NCBI RefSeq assembly: GCF_900141865.1
Contig: NZ_FQYW01000022.1
Coordinates: 1 to 45,777, forward strand
Reading direction: 5' to 3'
DNA: 45,777 nt
Source of the DNA: Anaerovibrio lipolyticus DSM 3074
Lineage (GTDB): Bacteria; Bacillota; Negativicutes; Selenomonadales; Selenomonadaceae
In this document: positions 16,639 to 24,073 of the stretch, piece after piece
Numbering within the stretch: position 1 is the stretch's first letter
How the letters are laid out: each line of letters starts with the position of its first letter
Notes under the pieces: model-generated
The model's input: only the letters and a program-made list of their open reading frames with translations
What the model was told of the DNA's origin: nothing
Database searches by the model: none
Position numbers and translations under genes: made by a program

Positions 16639-17661
16639 ATGTTTGGCATGTCAATGGATATTGGCGTTGATTTAGGTACTGCAAATGTTTTGATATACAT
16701 AAAGGGCAAGGGTGTAGTGCTGCGGGAGCCATCTGTGGTGGCAGTGGATCGTGATACCAACAGGGTCTTGGCCGTAGGTGAGGATGCCCGCCGCATGATT
16801 GGCCGTACGCCTGGAAATATTGTGGCTATTCGCCCATTGCGTGAAGGCGTTATCAGTGACTATGATATTACCGAGGCAATGCTTCGTTATTTTATTGAAA
16901 AGGTTACAGGCCGTAGCTTTGTATTTCGTCCCCGCATTATGATTTGCGTTCCATCAGGCGTTACCATGGTGGAGCAGCGTGCCGTGCAGGAGGCAGCAGA
17001 GCAGGCCGGGGCCAGAAAGACCTTCCTCATCGAGGAGCCTTTGGCAGCAGCTTTAGGTGCTGGCCTTGATATTTCTGAGGCCTATGGCTGTATGGTGGTG
17101 GATATTGGTGGTGGTACCACAGATGTGGCTGTTATCAGTCTGGGTGGTATTGTAGCCAGTGATAGTCTGAGAACTGCCGGTGACAGCTTCGATGAGGCCA
17201 TTATTGACTACGTAAAACGTAACTTCAATCTGATGATTGGTGAGCGTACTGCTGAGGACATAAAGGTATCCATTGGCGCTGCCTTCCAGGGTGCCCGTAA
17301 TGGCAAAATGGAGGTTAAGGGCCGTGATATGCTCAGTGGCTTGCCTAAGCTGGTGGAGGTCACCACTGATCAGGTGGCGGAAGCTCTTAGAGAGCCTGTT
17401 ACCAAAATCGTGGAATGTGTGAAGAAGGTGCTGGAGGAATGCCCTCCGGAGCTGGCGGCGGATATTATGGACAGAGGCATTGTCCTGACCGGTGGCGGTG
17501 CCATGTTATATGGCCTTGATGACCTGATTCACCGTGAGACAAGAATTCCTGTTGGCCTGGCTGACGATGCCCTGTCCTGTGTGGCATTAGGTACTGGCAA
17601 GGCCCTTGATAATATTGATAAATTGGACGACAAGAAGTCCATGTCTTTCTGGAGAAAATAA
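16639..17661 (+). CDS. mreB: Rod shape-determining actin homologue (MreB/Mbl)
   Basis: Bacterial actin that organises the lateral cell-wall synthesis machinery at the inner face of the cytoplasmic membrane. The 340 residues contain the phosphate-1 loop VDLGTANVLIYIKGKG, the phosphate-2 motif VVDIGGGTTDVAVIS, the catalytic EEPLAAALGAGLD region and the adenosine motif VLTGGGAMLYGLDDLI. GGAAGGAAG lies 8 bases before ATG 16639. Position directly before flgF and flgG parallels mbl-flhO-flhP of Bacillus subtilis, so this is best read as the Mbl-type paralogue. Which MreB paralogue it is cannot be settled without the rest of the genome. Confidence 0.93.
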   Translation: MFGMSMDIGVDLGTANVLIYIKGKGVVLREPSVVAVDRDTNRVLAVGEDARRMIGRTPGNIVAIRPLREGVISDYDITEAMLRYFIEKVTGRSFVFRPRIMICVPSGVTMVEQRAVQEAAEQAGARKTFLIEEPLAAALGAGLDISEAYGCMVVDIGGGTTDVAVISLGGIVASDSLRTAGDSFDEAIIDYVKRNFNLMIGERTAEDIKVSIGAAFQGARNGKMEVKGRDMLSGLPKLVEVTTDQVAEALREPVTKIVECVKKVLEECPPELAADIMDRGIVLTGGGAMLYGLDDLIHRETRIPVGLADDALSCVALGTGKALDNIDKLDDKKSMSFWRK

Positions 17662-17686
17662 GGCGATTTAAAGAGGAGGACTTAGT

Positions 17687-18496
17687 ATGTGGCGAGGACT
17701 TTATACCGCTGCTACAGGTATGATTACAGAGTCATATCGTACAGACACCATTGCCAACAATCTGGCAAATGCCAATACCACCGGCTTTAAGCGTGATGAT
17801 GCCGTTAGCAAGGAATTTGAGCCAATGCTCATGCACAGAATAGATGATATGTCCAAGACCCAGAGGGATGTTACCACCTTTAAGGGCTTCTCTCTCAATA
17901 ACAATGCGCCTGTTATCGGTGAACTGGGGCTGGGCTCCGAGATAGATGAAATCGTAACTGACCATTCCCAGGGCTCTTTCCAGACTACTGGTAATCCCTT
18001 CGATTTGGCTATTTCCGGCGAGGGCTATTTTATGGTAAATACTCCTCAGGGGCAGAGATATACCAGAGATGGTAATTTCTACCGCTCCTCCACGGGACGG
18101 CTGGTAAACGTCAATGGCTACAATGTGTTGGATGACAGAGGACGTCCAATTGATATTCCGGATGAGGCTACTACAATTATTGTAGGTCCTAATGGAAATA
18201 TCACCATGAACGATAATGTGCCCGTGGCTCAGATTGGCTTGTTCCAGTTCCAGGGTGGGGACCAGGTGATGATGAAGCAGGGGGATAACCTCTACCGTAC
18301 CAATGGCAATCCTCGTCGAATGAATGCCACTGGGGAAATTCAGCAGGGCGTGCTGGAGCGTTCCAATACCAATGTGGTTTCCGAAATGGTAAATATGATT
18401 GCCAACTATCGTTCCTACGAGGCTAATTCCAGGGCTGTGGTTACCCAGGATACCATGCTGGAAAAATCCGTCAACGAAGTAGGACGCAATATGTAA
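17687..18496 (+). CDS. flgF: Flagellar basal-body rod protein FlgF (FlhO-like)
   Basis: Structural protein of the proximal part of the flagellar rod, exported by the flagellar type III system without a cleaved signal. The 269 residues show the conserved N terminus MWRGLYTAATGMITESYRTD followed by IANNLANANTTGFKRD, the central GEGYFMVNTPQGQRYTRDGNF motif and the C-terminal heptad region ending NMIANYRSYEANSRAV. GAGGAGG precedes the ATG. It lies 25 bases after mreB, probably in the same transcript, with flgG 118 bases further on behind a SigD-like promoter. Confidence 0.92.
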   Translation: MWRGLYTAATGMITESYRTDTIANNLANANTTGFKRDDAVSKEFEPMLMHRIDDMSKTQRDVTTFKGFSLNNNAPVIGELGLGSEIDEIVTDHSQGSFQTTGNPFDLAISGEGYFMVNTPQGQRYTRDGNFYRSSTGRLVNVNGYNVLDDRGRPIDIPDEATTIIVGPNGNITMNDNVPVAQIGLFQFQGGDQVMMKQGDNLYRTNGNPRRMNATGEIQQGVLERSNTNVVSEMVNMIANYRSYEANSRAVVTQDTMLEKSVNEVGRNM

Positions 18497-18528
18497 GTGC
18501 AGTTTTAATGGTTTCCTAATGTTACCAT

Positions 18529-18555
18529 TAAGTATATATAATGTTTTGACGATAT
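18529..18555 (+). promoter_or_regulatory. SigD/sigma-28 type flagellar promoter before flgG
   Basis: TAAG (18529-18532), exactly 15 bases, then GACGATAT (18548-18555). This fits the flagellar sigma factor consensus TAAA-N15-(G/C)CCGATAT with one change in each half. It lies 59 bases before the flgG start, in the only sizeable gap of the flagellar block. It suggests that flgG-flgA-flgH-flgI-flgJ can be expressed as a late flagellar unit. Confidence 0.6.
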
Positions 18556-18613
18556 ACTAAGATAAGAAAAATTAGTGTTTTTTGTCTGTTTGTAAAATGG
18601 AGGTTTTTGCCTT

Positions 18614-19405
18614 ATGATGAGGTCATTATGGTCCGCTGCTTCAGGAATGAAGGGCGAACAGAAACAGATGGATGTACTTTCCCATAACATTGCCAATGTT
18701 AATACCTATGGTGCCAAGCCACAGCGTGCTGAATTTCAGGATTTGATTTATCAGACCCTGAGGGCTGGTGGTGCTGAAAGCGGTGATGGTACCATGTTCC
18801 CAACTCCTGTGCAGATTGGTCTTGGTTCCAAGTTTTCCGCCACTACCCGTGTTTTTACCCAGGGTAATATTCAGGTTACAGATAATGTTACTGATATAGC
18901 CATTGAGGGTGAGGGCTTCTTCCAGATTCTCCTTCCGGATGGAACCACTGCCTATACAAGAGATGGTTCATTTAAACTGGATGCAAACCGCAATCTGGTT
19001 ACTACAGATGGTTATCCGCTGACAGATAATATTCAGTTTGATACCAATGCTCCATCTGACAGTATAACAATTTCTTCCACCGGTGCGGTTTCCAATACTC
19101 CGTCAGGTGGTGCTCCTACTGTTAAAGGTCAGATTACCCTGGCAAGATTTTTGAATCCTGCTGGCTTGACCGCCATTGGCAAGAATATGTTTATTGAATC
19201 TGCTGCATCTGGTGAACCTATCCCAAACAATCCTGGTACTGATGGTACAGGTACTCTTATCCAGAGTGCGCTGGAAATGTCCGCAGTTCAGATTGTTGAC
19301 GAAATGGTCAACATGATTGTGGCTCAGCGTGCTTATGAGTCAAATTCTAAGGCTATTACCACCTCCGACTCCATGCTGGAGATTGCCAACGGGTTGAAGC
19401 GCTGA
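18614..19405 (+). CDS. flgG: Flagellar basal-body distal rod protein FlgG
   Basis: Forms the distal rod that passes through the P and L rings. The 263 residues begin MMRSLWSAASGMKGEQKQMDVLSHN with the IANVNTYGAK motif. The centre has EGEGFFQILLPDGTTAYTRDGSFKLD, and the C terminus is the coiled segment VDEMVNMIVAQRAYESNSKAI, all diagnostic for FlgG. GGAGG (18599-18603) precedes ATG 18614, and ATG 18617 is a possible alternative. The stop overlaps the flgA start (TGATG), so the two are coupled. Confidence 0.95.
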   Translation: MMRSLWSAASGMKGEQKQMDVLSHNIANVNTYGAKPQRAEFQDLIYQTLRAGGAESGDGTMFPTPVQIGLGSKFSATTRVFTQGNIQVTDNVTDIAIEGEGFFQILLPDGTTAYTRDGSFKLDANRNLVTTDGYPLTDNIQFDTNAPSDSITISSTGAVSNTPSGGAPTVKGQITLARFLNPAGLTAIGKNMFIESAASGEPIPNNPGTDGTGTLIQSALEMSAVQIVDEMVNMIVAQRAYESNSKAITTSDSMLEIANGLKR

Positions 19406-20154
19406 TGAATAAAATCCTTGGCTTATTATTGGCAGTTTTTTTGCTACTGCCTATGTCGGCTTCCGAAGGAGCCAAGGTGGTGGTTGCCCCAACAGTTCAA
19501 TTACCTCAGGTGATACTGAGGGAGGCTCTGATTCAGCAGGCGACGATTGGCATTGAGGATTATCTGCAAACAGGTGGAGAGACCCGACGCCATACCATAG
19601 AGTCCATAAATGTCCCAGCGGGGCTAAGGCTCCCGGATGGTCGTATAACCTACAGAGTTACCCTTCCCAATGGGGTTCGTTTCAGCAAGGGAACCTTGGT
19701 AAATGTGGACGTGCTTTTAAATGGCAGTAAGTATACTACCATGAGGTGCCTCATGCGGGTACGGGCCTACGATATGATGGTGGTGGCCAATAAGCAGCTG
19801 GTACAGGGCACGGAAATCACAGCCCAGGATCTTCGTATTGATGAGCGGGAGTACAAGGGGGAAAACTGGACCTATTTTACGGATGTAAAGCAGGTGCTTG
19901 GCAAGGTGGCCCGTCGTGGCATCGGCCAAGGAGAGATTATTACCTCCATAAATATTCAGAATGCAGTGATAATCCATTCCGGGGACTTGATAGACCTTAC
20001 AGCAGTGGTTAACGGCATACGGGTGACCACCCAGGGCAAGGCTATGGAAAACGGCCGTGAGGGTGACTATATAAAAGTAAAGAATCTGGCTTCCAATAAG
20101 GTGGTCAGGGGAAAAGTTATTGATAAGAACAATGTGGAAATTTCCGTTAGATAA
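19405..20154 (+). CDS. flgA: Flagellar P-ring assembly chaperone FlgA
   Basis: Periplasmic chaperone that helps assemble the FlgI P ring. The 249 residues start with a signal peptide (LGLLLAVFLLLPMSASEGA). An N-terminal domain follows, then a C-terminal SAF domain with VVVANKQLVQGTEITAQDL, DVKQVLGKVARRGIGQGEII and the end GKVIDKNNVEISV, typical of FlgA. ATG 19405 shares its first base with the flgG stop codon. It lies directly before flgH and flgI, as expected from its function. Confidence 0.92.
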   Translation: MNKILGLLLAVFLLLPMSASEGAKVVVAPTVQLPQVILREALIQQATIGIEDYLQTGGETRRHTIESINVPAGLRLPDGRITYRVTLPNGVRFSKGTLVNVDVLLNGSKYTTMRCLMRVRAYDMMVVANKQLVQGTEITAQDLRIDEREYKGENWTYFTDVKQVLGKVARRGIGQGEIITSINIQNAVIIHSGDLIDLTAVVNGIRVTTQGKAMENGREGDYIKVKNLASNKVVRGKVIDKNNVEISVR

Positions 20155-20189
20155 TGAGTTGATGGTATTTTCGGAGGCAGGTGAGCTTA

Positions 20190-20780
20190 ATGAAATGTAT
20201 TTTGTCCGTTATTATGGGGGCAATGATGTTTTTTCAGGTGGGGATAATGGTTCCTGCCACTGCCGGTGCAGTGAGCTTGTGGAGCGAGGATTCGCGAAAT
20301 ATTTTTTCTGACCGCAGGGCATCCCAGGTGGGGGATATAGTCACTGTTGTCATCAGCGAAACGGCCACTATGACTTCCACAAAGAATTCCAGTAATTCCA
20401 AGTCTGGCAAGCAGAATCTTGATGCTGGTTTGGGGATTTTTGACTTTTTGGCAGCGGCCAGTGCCAGCCAAAATGATAACTTTACTGCCAGTGGCAGTGC
20501 CACCAACAGCAATACGGCCCGAGGAACCATAACTGTGACCGTAACTGATGTGGCACCAAACGGTAATTTGATTATTGAAGGAACCCAGTCTATTTGGAAT
20601 AACAAAAATGAACACAAGATTACCCTTCAGGGTATCATTCGCCCAGATGACATTACTTACAACAATACCATTCCGTCCAACAAGGTAGCGGAGGCAACTG
20701 TGAAGTTTGATGGCAAGGGTCCATTGAATTCCAAGCAAAGACAGGGTATCATTACCCAGATTTTCAACTTCCTGTTCTAA
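20190..20780 (+). CDS. flgH: Flagellar L-ring protein FlgH
   Basis: Forms the outer-membrane L ring, direct evidence of a diderm envelope. In 196 residues it has a hydrophobic signal (LSVIMGAMMFFQVGIMV), SLWSEDSRNIFSDRRASQVGD, VTVVISETATMTST and the C-terminal IRPDDITYNNTIPSNKVAEA, all FlgH features. E. coli FlgH is a lipoprotein, but no lipobox Cys is present here: the only Cys is at residue 3, before the hydrophobic core, and cleavage probably follows ATAGA. ATG 20190 is chosen, served by GGAGGCAGGTG; the GTG at 20181 lies inside that site. Between flgA and flgI. Confidence 0.92.
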   Translation: MKCILSVIMGAMMFFQVGIMVPATAGAVSLWSEDSRNIFSDRRASQVGDIVTVVISETATMTSTKNSSNSKSGKQNLDAGLGIFDFLAAASASQNDNFTASGSATNSNTARGTITVTVTDVAPNGNLIIEGTQSIWNNKNEHKITLQGIIRPDDITYNNTIPSNKVAEATVKFDGKGPLNSKQRQGIITQIFNFLF

Positions 20781-20806
20781 GTATAGGGAATTTTGGAGGA
20801 CTAAAG

Positions 20807-21922
20807 ATGAAATCCGTTGTGAGAATAGTATCACTGGTGCTGTGCCTGTGTGTTATGGCCACCGGTGTGGTGTTTGCGGATAGCGCAACTACAAGAATAA
20901 AGGATATTGCCAAGGTGCAGGGCGTTCGCTCCAACCAATTGGTGGGCTATGGCCTGGTGGTTGGTCTTAATGGTACCGGTGATTCCAACAAAATGACGCC
21001 TACCATTCAGTCAATTGGCAATATGATGAGTGCCTTTGGCGTGGGCTTTGACACTAATGGCCTAAAGCCAAAGAATGTGGCAGCAGTTATTGTAACGGCC
21101 ACTCTGCCTCCTTTTGTACGAGAGGGGGACAATATTGATATTACGGTTTCTTCCATTGGTGATGCTACCAGCATTCAGGGAGGAACCTTGGTACAGACCC
21201 CTTTGAAGGCTGCCAACGGCAATGTCTATGCTGTGGCCCAGGGGGCTGTGTCCACTGGTGGGTTTGTGGCAGGCCGTGGTGGCGGCAGTGCCCAGAAGAA
21301 TTTCCCAACTGTAGGTACCACACCAAATGGTGCTATTGTGGAGCGTACAGTGGAGGATGATTTGTCAGAGCTGGGAGGGAAGCTGTCCCTTTCTCTTAAT
21401 AAGGCTGATTTTACCACTGCCAGTCGCGTGGCAGCTGCCATTAACAGCAACTATGGCGGTATCGCCAGAGCTACCAACCCAGGACGAGTGGATGTAACTA
21501 TTCCGGCATATTTCCGCAATTCTGTGGTGGATTTTGTGGCTTCCTTGGAGGATATTAACGTTATTCCTGATAATGTGGCCAAGGTGGTTGTAAATGAGCG
21601 TACTGGTACCATCGTTATGGGTGGCAATGTATCCGTTGACAGTATTGCCGTTACCCAGGGTGGTCTCAGCGTAAAAATAAAAAAGGAAACTGAAGTAGAC
21701 CAGCCTGAACCATTCAGCATGGGACGTACTGTGGTGACTCAGGATGAAAGTGCCGAGGTTGAGGAGCAGACAGCTAATTCTATCGTGCTTCCGGCTACTG
21801 CCAATATTAATGATATTGTTGGTGCTCTCAACGCTGTGGGGGCTACTCCAAGGGATATTATTTCCATTTTGCAGGCAATTAAGGCCTCTGGGGCCTTGCA
21901 CGCAGAGCTGGAGATTATCTAA
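20807..21922 (+). CDS. flgI: Flagellar P-ring protein FlgI
   Basis: Forms the periplasmic P ring around the rod. The 371 residues carry a signal peptide (to about residue 24, GVVFA-DSA), then ATTRIKDIAKVQGVRSNQLVGYGLVVGLNGTGD, a hallmark of FlgI, MLPPF-like ATLPPFVREGDNIDITVSS, GGTLVQTPLKAANGNVYAVAQG and the C-terminal LPATANINDIVGALNAVGATPRDIISILQAIK. GGAGG lies upstream of ATG 20807. Length and motifs are normal. It pairs with FlgH in ring assembly. Confidence 0.96.
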   Translation: MKSVVRIVSLVLCLCVMATGVVFADSATTRIKDIAKVQGVRSNQLVGYGLVVGLNGTGDSNKMTPTIQSIGNMMSAFGVGFDTNGLKPKNVAAVIVTATLPPFVREGDNIDITVSSIGDATSIQGGTLVQTPLKAANGNVYAVAQGAVSTGGFVAGRGGGSAQKNFPTVGTTPNGAIVERTVEDDLSELGGKLSLSLNKADFTTASRVAAAINSNYGGIARATNPGRVDVTIPAYFRNSVVDFVASLEDINVIPDNVAKVVVNERTGTIVMGGNVSVDSIAVTQGGLSVKIKKETEVDQPEPFSMGRTVVTQDESAEVEEQTANSIVLPATANINDIVGALNAVGATPRDIISILQAIKASGALHAELEII

Positions 21923-21934
21923 GCAGGTGATGTT

Positions 21935-22411
21935 ATGAATATTGACAATGTAAGCAGCAACTGGATAATGGCCCAGCAGGCCACCGACAAGGGGGCCAAG
22001 GCTGTGGATGATGCCCAGAATTTCGCTGATGAGCTGAAACGGGCCAGCGAAAATGTGGCTAAGCCAAAGACAAAGGCGGCAACTGCTGCTGGAGAAATGA
22101 CTCCTGAGCAGAAGGCCTACGACAAGAAGCTGAGGGAAGCCTGTCAGGGCTTTGAGGCCATGTTCCTTAACATTATGTATAAGGAAATGCGCAATACCGT
22201 TCCTGAAGATAGTCTTTTTGGTGATTCCAATGCGGATAAGATTTTACAGGATATGCGGGATACGGAAATGGTGAATCAGATGGCCAAGGCCGGGGGCGTA
22301 GGCTTGGCTGATGTGCTGTATAAGCAGCTGACCCTTGAAGACAAGGCCAAGGCAGATTGGACTCAGCGGGTGGAGAATATGAGTCCAAAGGATAAGGTTG
22401 TAAGAACCTGA
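21935..22411 (+). CDS. flgJ: Flagellar rod-binding protein FlgJ, N-terminal domain only
   Basis: Rod-capping protein that aids rod polymerisation in the periplasm. The 158 residues contain the rod-binding domain KKLREACQGFEAMFLNIMYKEMRN through DMRDTEMVNQMAKAGGVGLADVLYKQL. The C-terminal muramidase domain of enterobacterial FlgJ is absent, as in many other phyla, so another enzyme must open the peptidoglycan. It begins 13 bases after flgI with AGCAGGTG as ribosome binding site. It is the last gene of the flagellar block and is followed by a terminator-like hairpin. Confidence 0.9.
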   Translation: MNIDNVSSNWIMAQQATDKGAKAVDDAQNFADELKRASENVAKPKTKAATAAGEMTPEQKAYDKKLREACQGFEAMFLNIMYKEMRNTVPEDSLFGDSNADKILQDMRDTEMVNQMAKAGGVGLADVLYKQLTLEDKAKADWTQRVENMSPKDKVVRT

Positions 22412-22432
22412 TTTTACGGGAGATGAATTAAT

Positions 22433-22470
22433 GGGGGCTATTGCATTTGACGCGATGGCCCTCTTATTTT
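22433..22470 (+). terminator. Rho-independent terminator of the flagellar operon
   Basis: GGGGGCTATTGC (22433-22444) pairs along its full length, with three G-T wobbles, to GCGATGGCCCTC (22452-22463) around an ATTTGAC loop. TTATTTTTAT follows. Confidence 0.75.
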
Positions 22471-22496
22471 TATAGAACATAGGAGCTTTTTAGAAT

Positions 22497-24002
22497 ATGA
22501 TTTTTAACAAGAAAAAAATTGGGGCAGCTGTATTGGCTGCAGTTTTTACCATAAATGTGGCAGCGGTGGGAGACAGCATTTCCTACGCAGCAAAGAAAAA
22601 TGATAAGAAATCGCCAGTTCAGACTACCCAGTCAGTAAATACAAATAAGCCGGCGACTTCAGCTCAGTCTGGAAAGACAAGTAGTCAGACAGTGTTGAGT
22701 AATATCCGCCTGGGTGATAATGCAAAATATACACGGGTTGTGCTGGATATGAGCAGTGCTAAAAAATACTCTGCAGTATATGAAAATAATAATACCCGTC
22801 TGGTGATTACTATGGATGGTGTTACTTCACCTTTGGCGGCAGCTCCGGCAGGACGTGGTGCTGTAAAGGACCTTATTTTGGCAAAATATGGTGACACCCT
22901 GCAGGTTATAGTGGATATGAAGGCGGCTATGCCAAACAAGGTGTATACACTGCAAAATCCCAACAGAATTGTAATTGATGTAAACAAGGAATATGAGGAG
23001 GAATCCTTTAATCAGGTGGAGGATGGCCTTCTTAATGGTAAATATGTGCGGGTGGATGGCCGCGGTATGCTGACTGCCTATATGCTGGATATTGACCCTG
23101 CCAAGTTTGATGTTACCTTGGCCCTTGGGGCTGGAAAGGTTTCCTCCGGCCTTAGAAAGCTCACCACCATTGCCAGCAGTAATGGCGCAGTGGCGGGGGT
23201 AAATGGAGGTTATTTTGACTGGAGCGGTGATTTCCTCATCGGCGATATTCGTATAAATGGCAAGACCGCCGGTATCGGTACACAGAACCGTACAGGACTA
23301 ATAAAGCGTAAGGATGGTTCTTATGATATTGGTCGAGGCAATTATTCCGGGGCAGTAAAGGTTAATGGCCGCAGTATTTCCTTCTGGGGGGTAAATTGCC
23401 CAAGGGGAACAGACTCCATTGTTATGTATAATTCCCTTTACGGATATTCCACTGGCACCAATGAATTTGGCACTGAATACGTTATTGTGGATGGACGGGT
23501 ACAGTCCATTGGCAAAGGCAACAGTGTGATTCCTGCCGATGGTGTGGTGGTTTCTGTTCACGGACAGTCTCAGGCAAATTTCGCTGGTATTAAGGTGGGA
23601 GATAAGGCTGTTATAGAGGAAGGCTTTGGACCAGAGGTGGGAGATGCCCCTGATTTCTATGGTGCAGGACCTCAGCTGGTGGCCAACGGTAGGGTAAGTG
23701 TGGCTTCAAATGCGGAGCAGTTTGGCAATGATGTGGCAGGAGGCAGGGCACCAAGAACTGCCGTGGGCTTGAAGGATAATGGACATCTGCTGTTGATGGT
23801 GGTGGATGGCCGCCAGAGCCACAGTATTGGTGCTTCCCTTACGGAAATGGGGCAGCTGCTGGTGAAATACGGTGCAGTAAAGGGCTTTAATCTGGATGGT
23901 GGCGGTTCTTCTGAAATGATATTGAACAACCGCATCGTTAACAGCCCTTCTGAGGGCGTAGAACGCCGTATTGGAAACGCAATGCTAGTTATGAGAAAGT
24001 GA
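22497..24002 (+). CDS. Exported AMIN-domain phosphodiester glycosidase family protein
   Basis: Likely a periplasmic enzyme acting on a glycan phosphodiester. Signal peptide to about residue 31 (SISYA-AKK), a Ser/Thr/Lys-rich linker, an AMIN-like domain at about 65-160 (LSNIRLGDNAKYTRVVLDM, then RIVIDV), known in other proteins to bind peptidoglycan or target the envelope, and a C-terminal NAGPA/phosphodiester glycosidase domain at about 175-501. The latter shows AVAGVNGGYFD, RAPRTAVGLKDNGHLLLMVVDGR and FNLDGGGSSEM, the family signature. The natural substrate is unknown; a cell-wall or surface polymer phosphodiester is inferred from the export signal and AMIN domain. AGGAG lies 11 bases before the ATG. 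Confidence 0.88.
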   Translation: MIFNKKKIGAAVLAAVFTINVAAVGDSISYAAKKNDKKSPVQTTQSVNTNKPATSAQSGKTSSQTVLSNIRLGDNAKYTRVVLDMSSAKKYSAVYENNNTRLVITMDGVTSPLAAAPAGRGAVKDLILAKYGDTLQVIVDMKAAMPNKVYTLQNPNRIVIDVNKEYEEESFNQVEDGLLNGKYVRVDGRGMLTAYMLDIDPAKFDVTLALGAGKVSSGLRKLTTIASSNGAVAGVNGGYFDWSGDFLIGDIRINGKTAGIGTQNRTGLIKRKDGSYDIGRGNYSGAVKVNGRSISFWGVNCPRGTDSIVMYNSLYGYSTGTNEFGTEYVIVDGRVQSIGKGNSVIPADGVVVSVHGQSQANFAGIKVGDKAVIEEGFGPEVGDAPDFYGAGPQLVANGRVSVASNAEQFGNDVAGGRAPRTAVGLKDNGHLLLMVVDGRQSHSIGASLTEMGQLLVKYGAVKGFNLDGGGSSEMILNNRIVNSPSEGVERRIGNAMLVMRK

Positions 24003-24028
24003 TTTTGTTACTGTTGTTTTTCAGATAT

Positions 24029-24048
24029 ATAAGCTATAATTAGCTTAT
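24029..24048 (+). promoter_or_regulatory. Perfect palindrome overlapping a -10 box before the S55 peptidase gene
   Basis: ATAAGCTA (24029-24036), TAAT, TAGCTTAT (24041-24048) is a perfect inverted repeat with 8-base arms, and the consensus -10 hexamer TATAAT lies at 24035-24040 within it. TTGTTT lies 15 bases upstream as a poor -35. A palindrome on a -10 is what a repressor operator looks like, although it could also be a small RNA hairpin. No T tract follows, so it is not a clear terminator for the gene before it. Confidence 0.5.
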
Positions 24049-24073
24049 GCGTTAAATGGCAAAATCATAAGAG

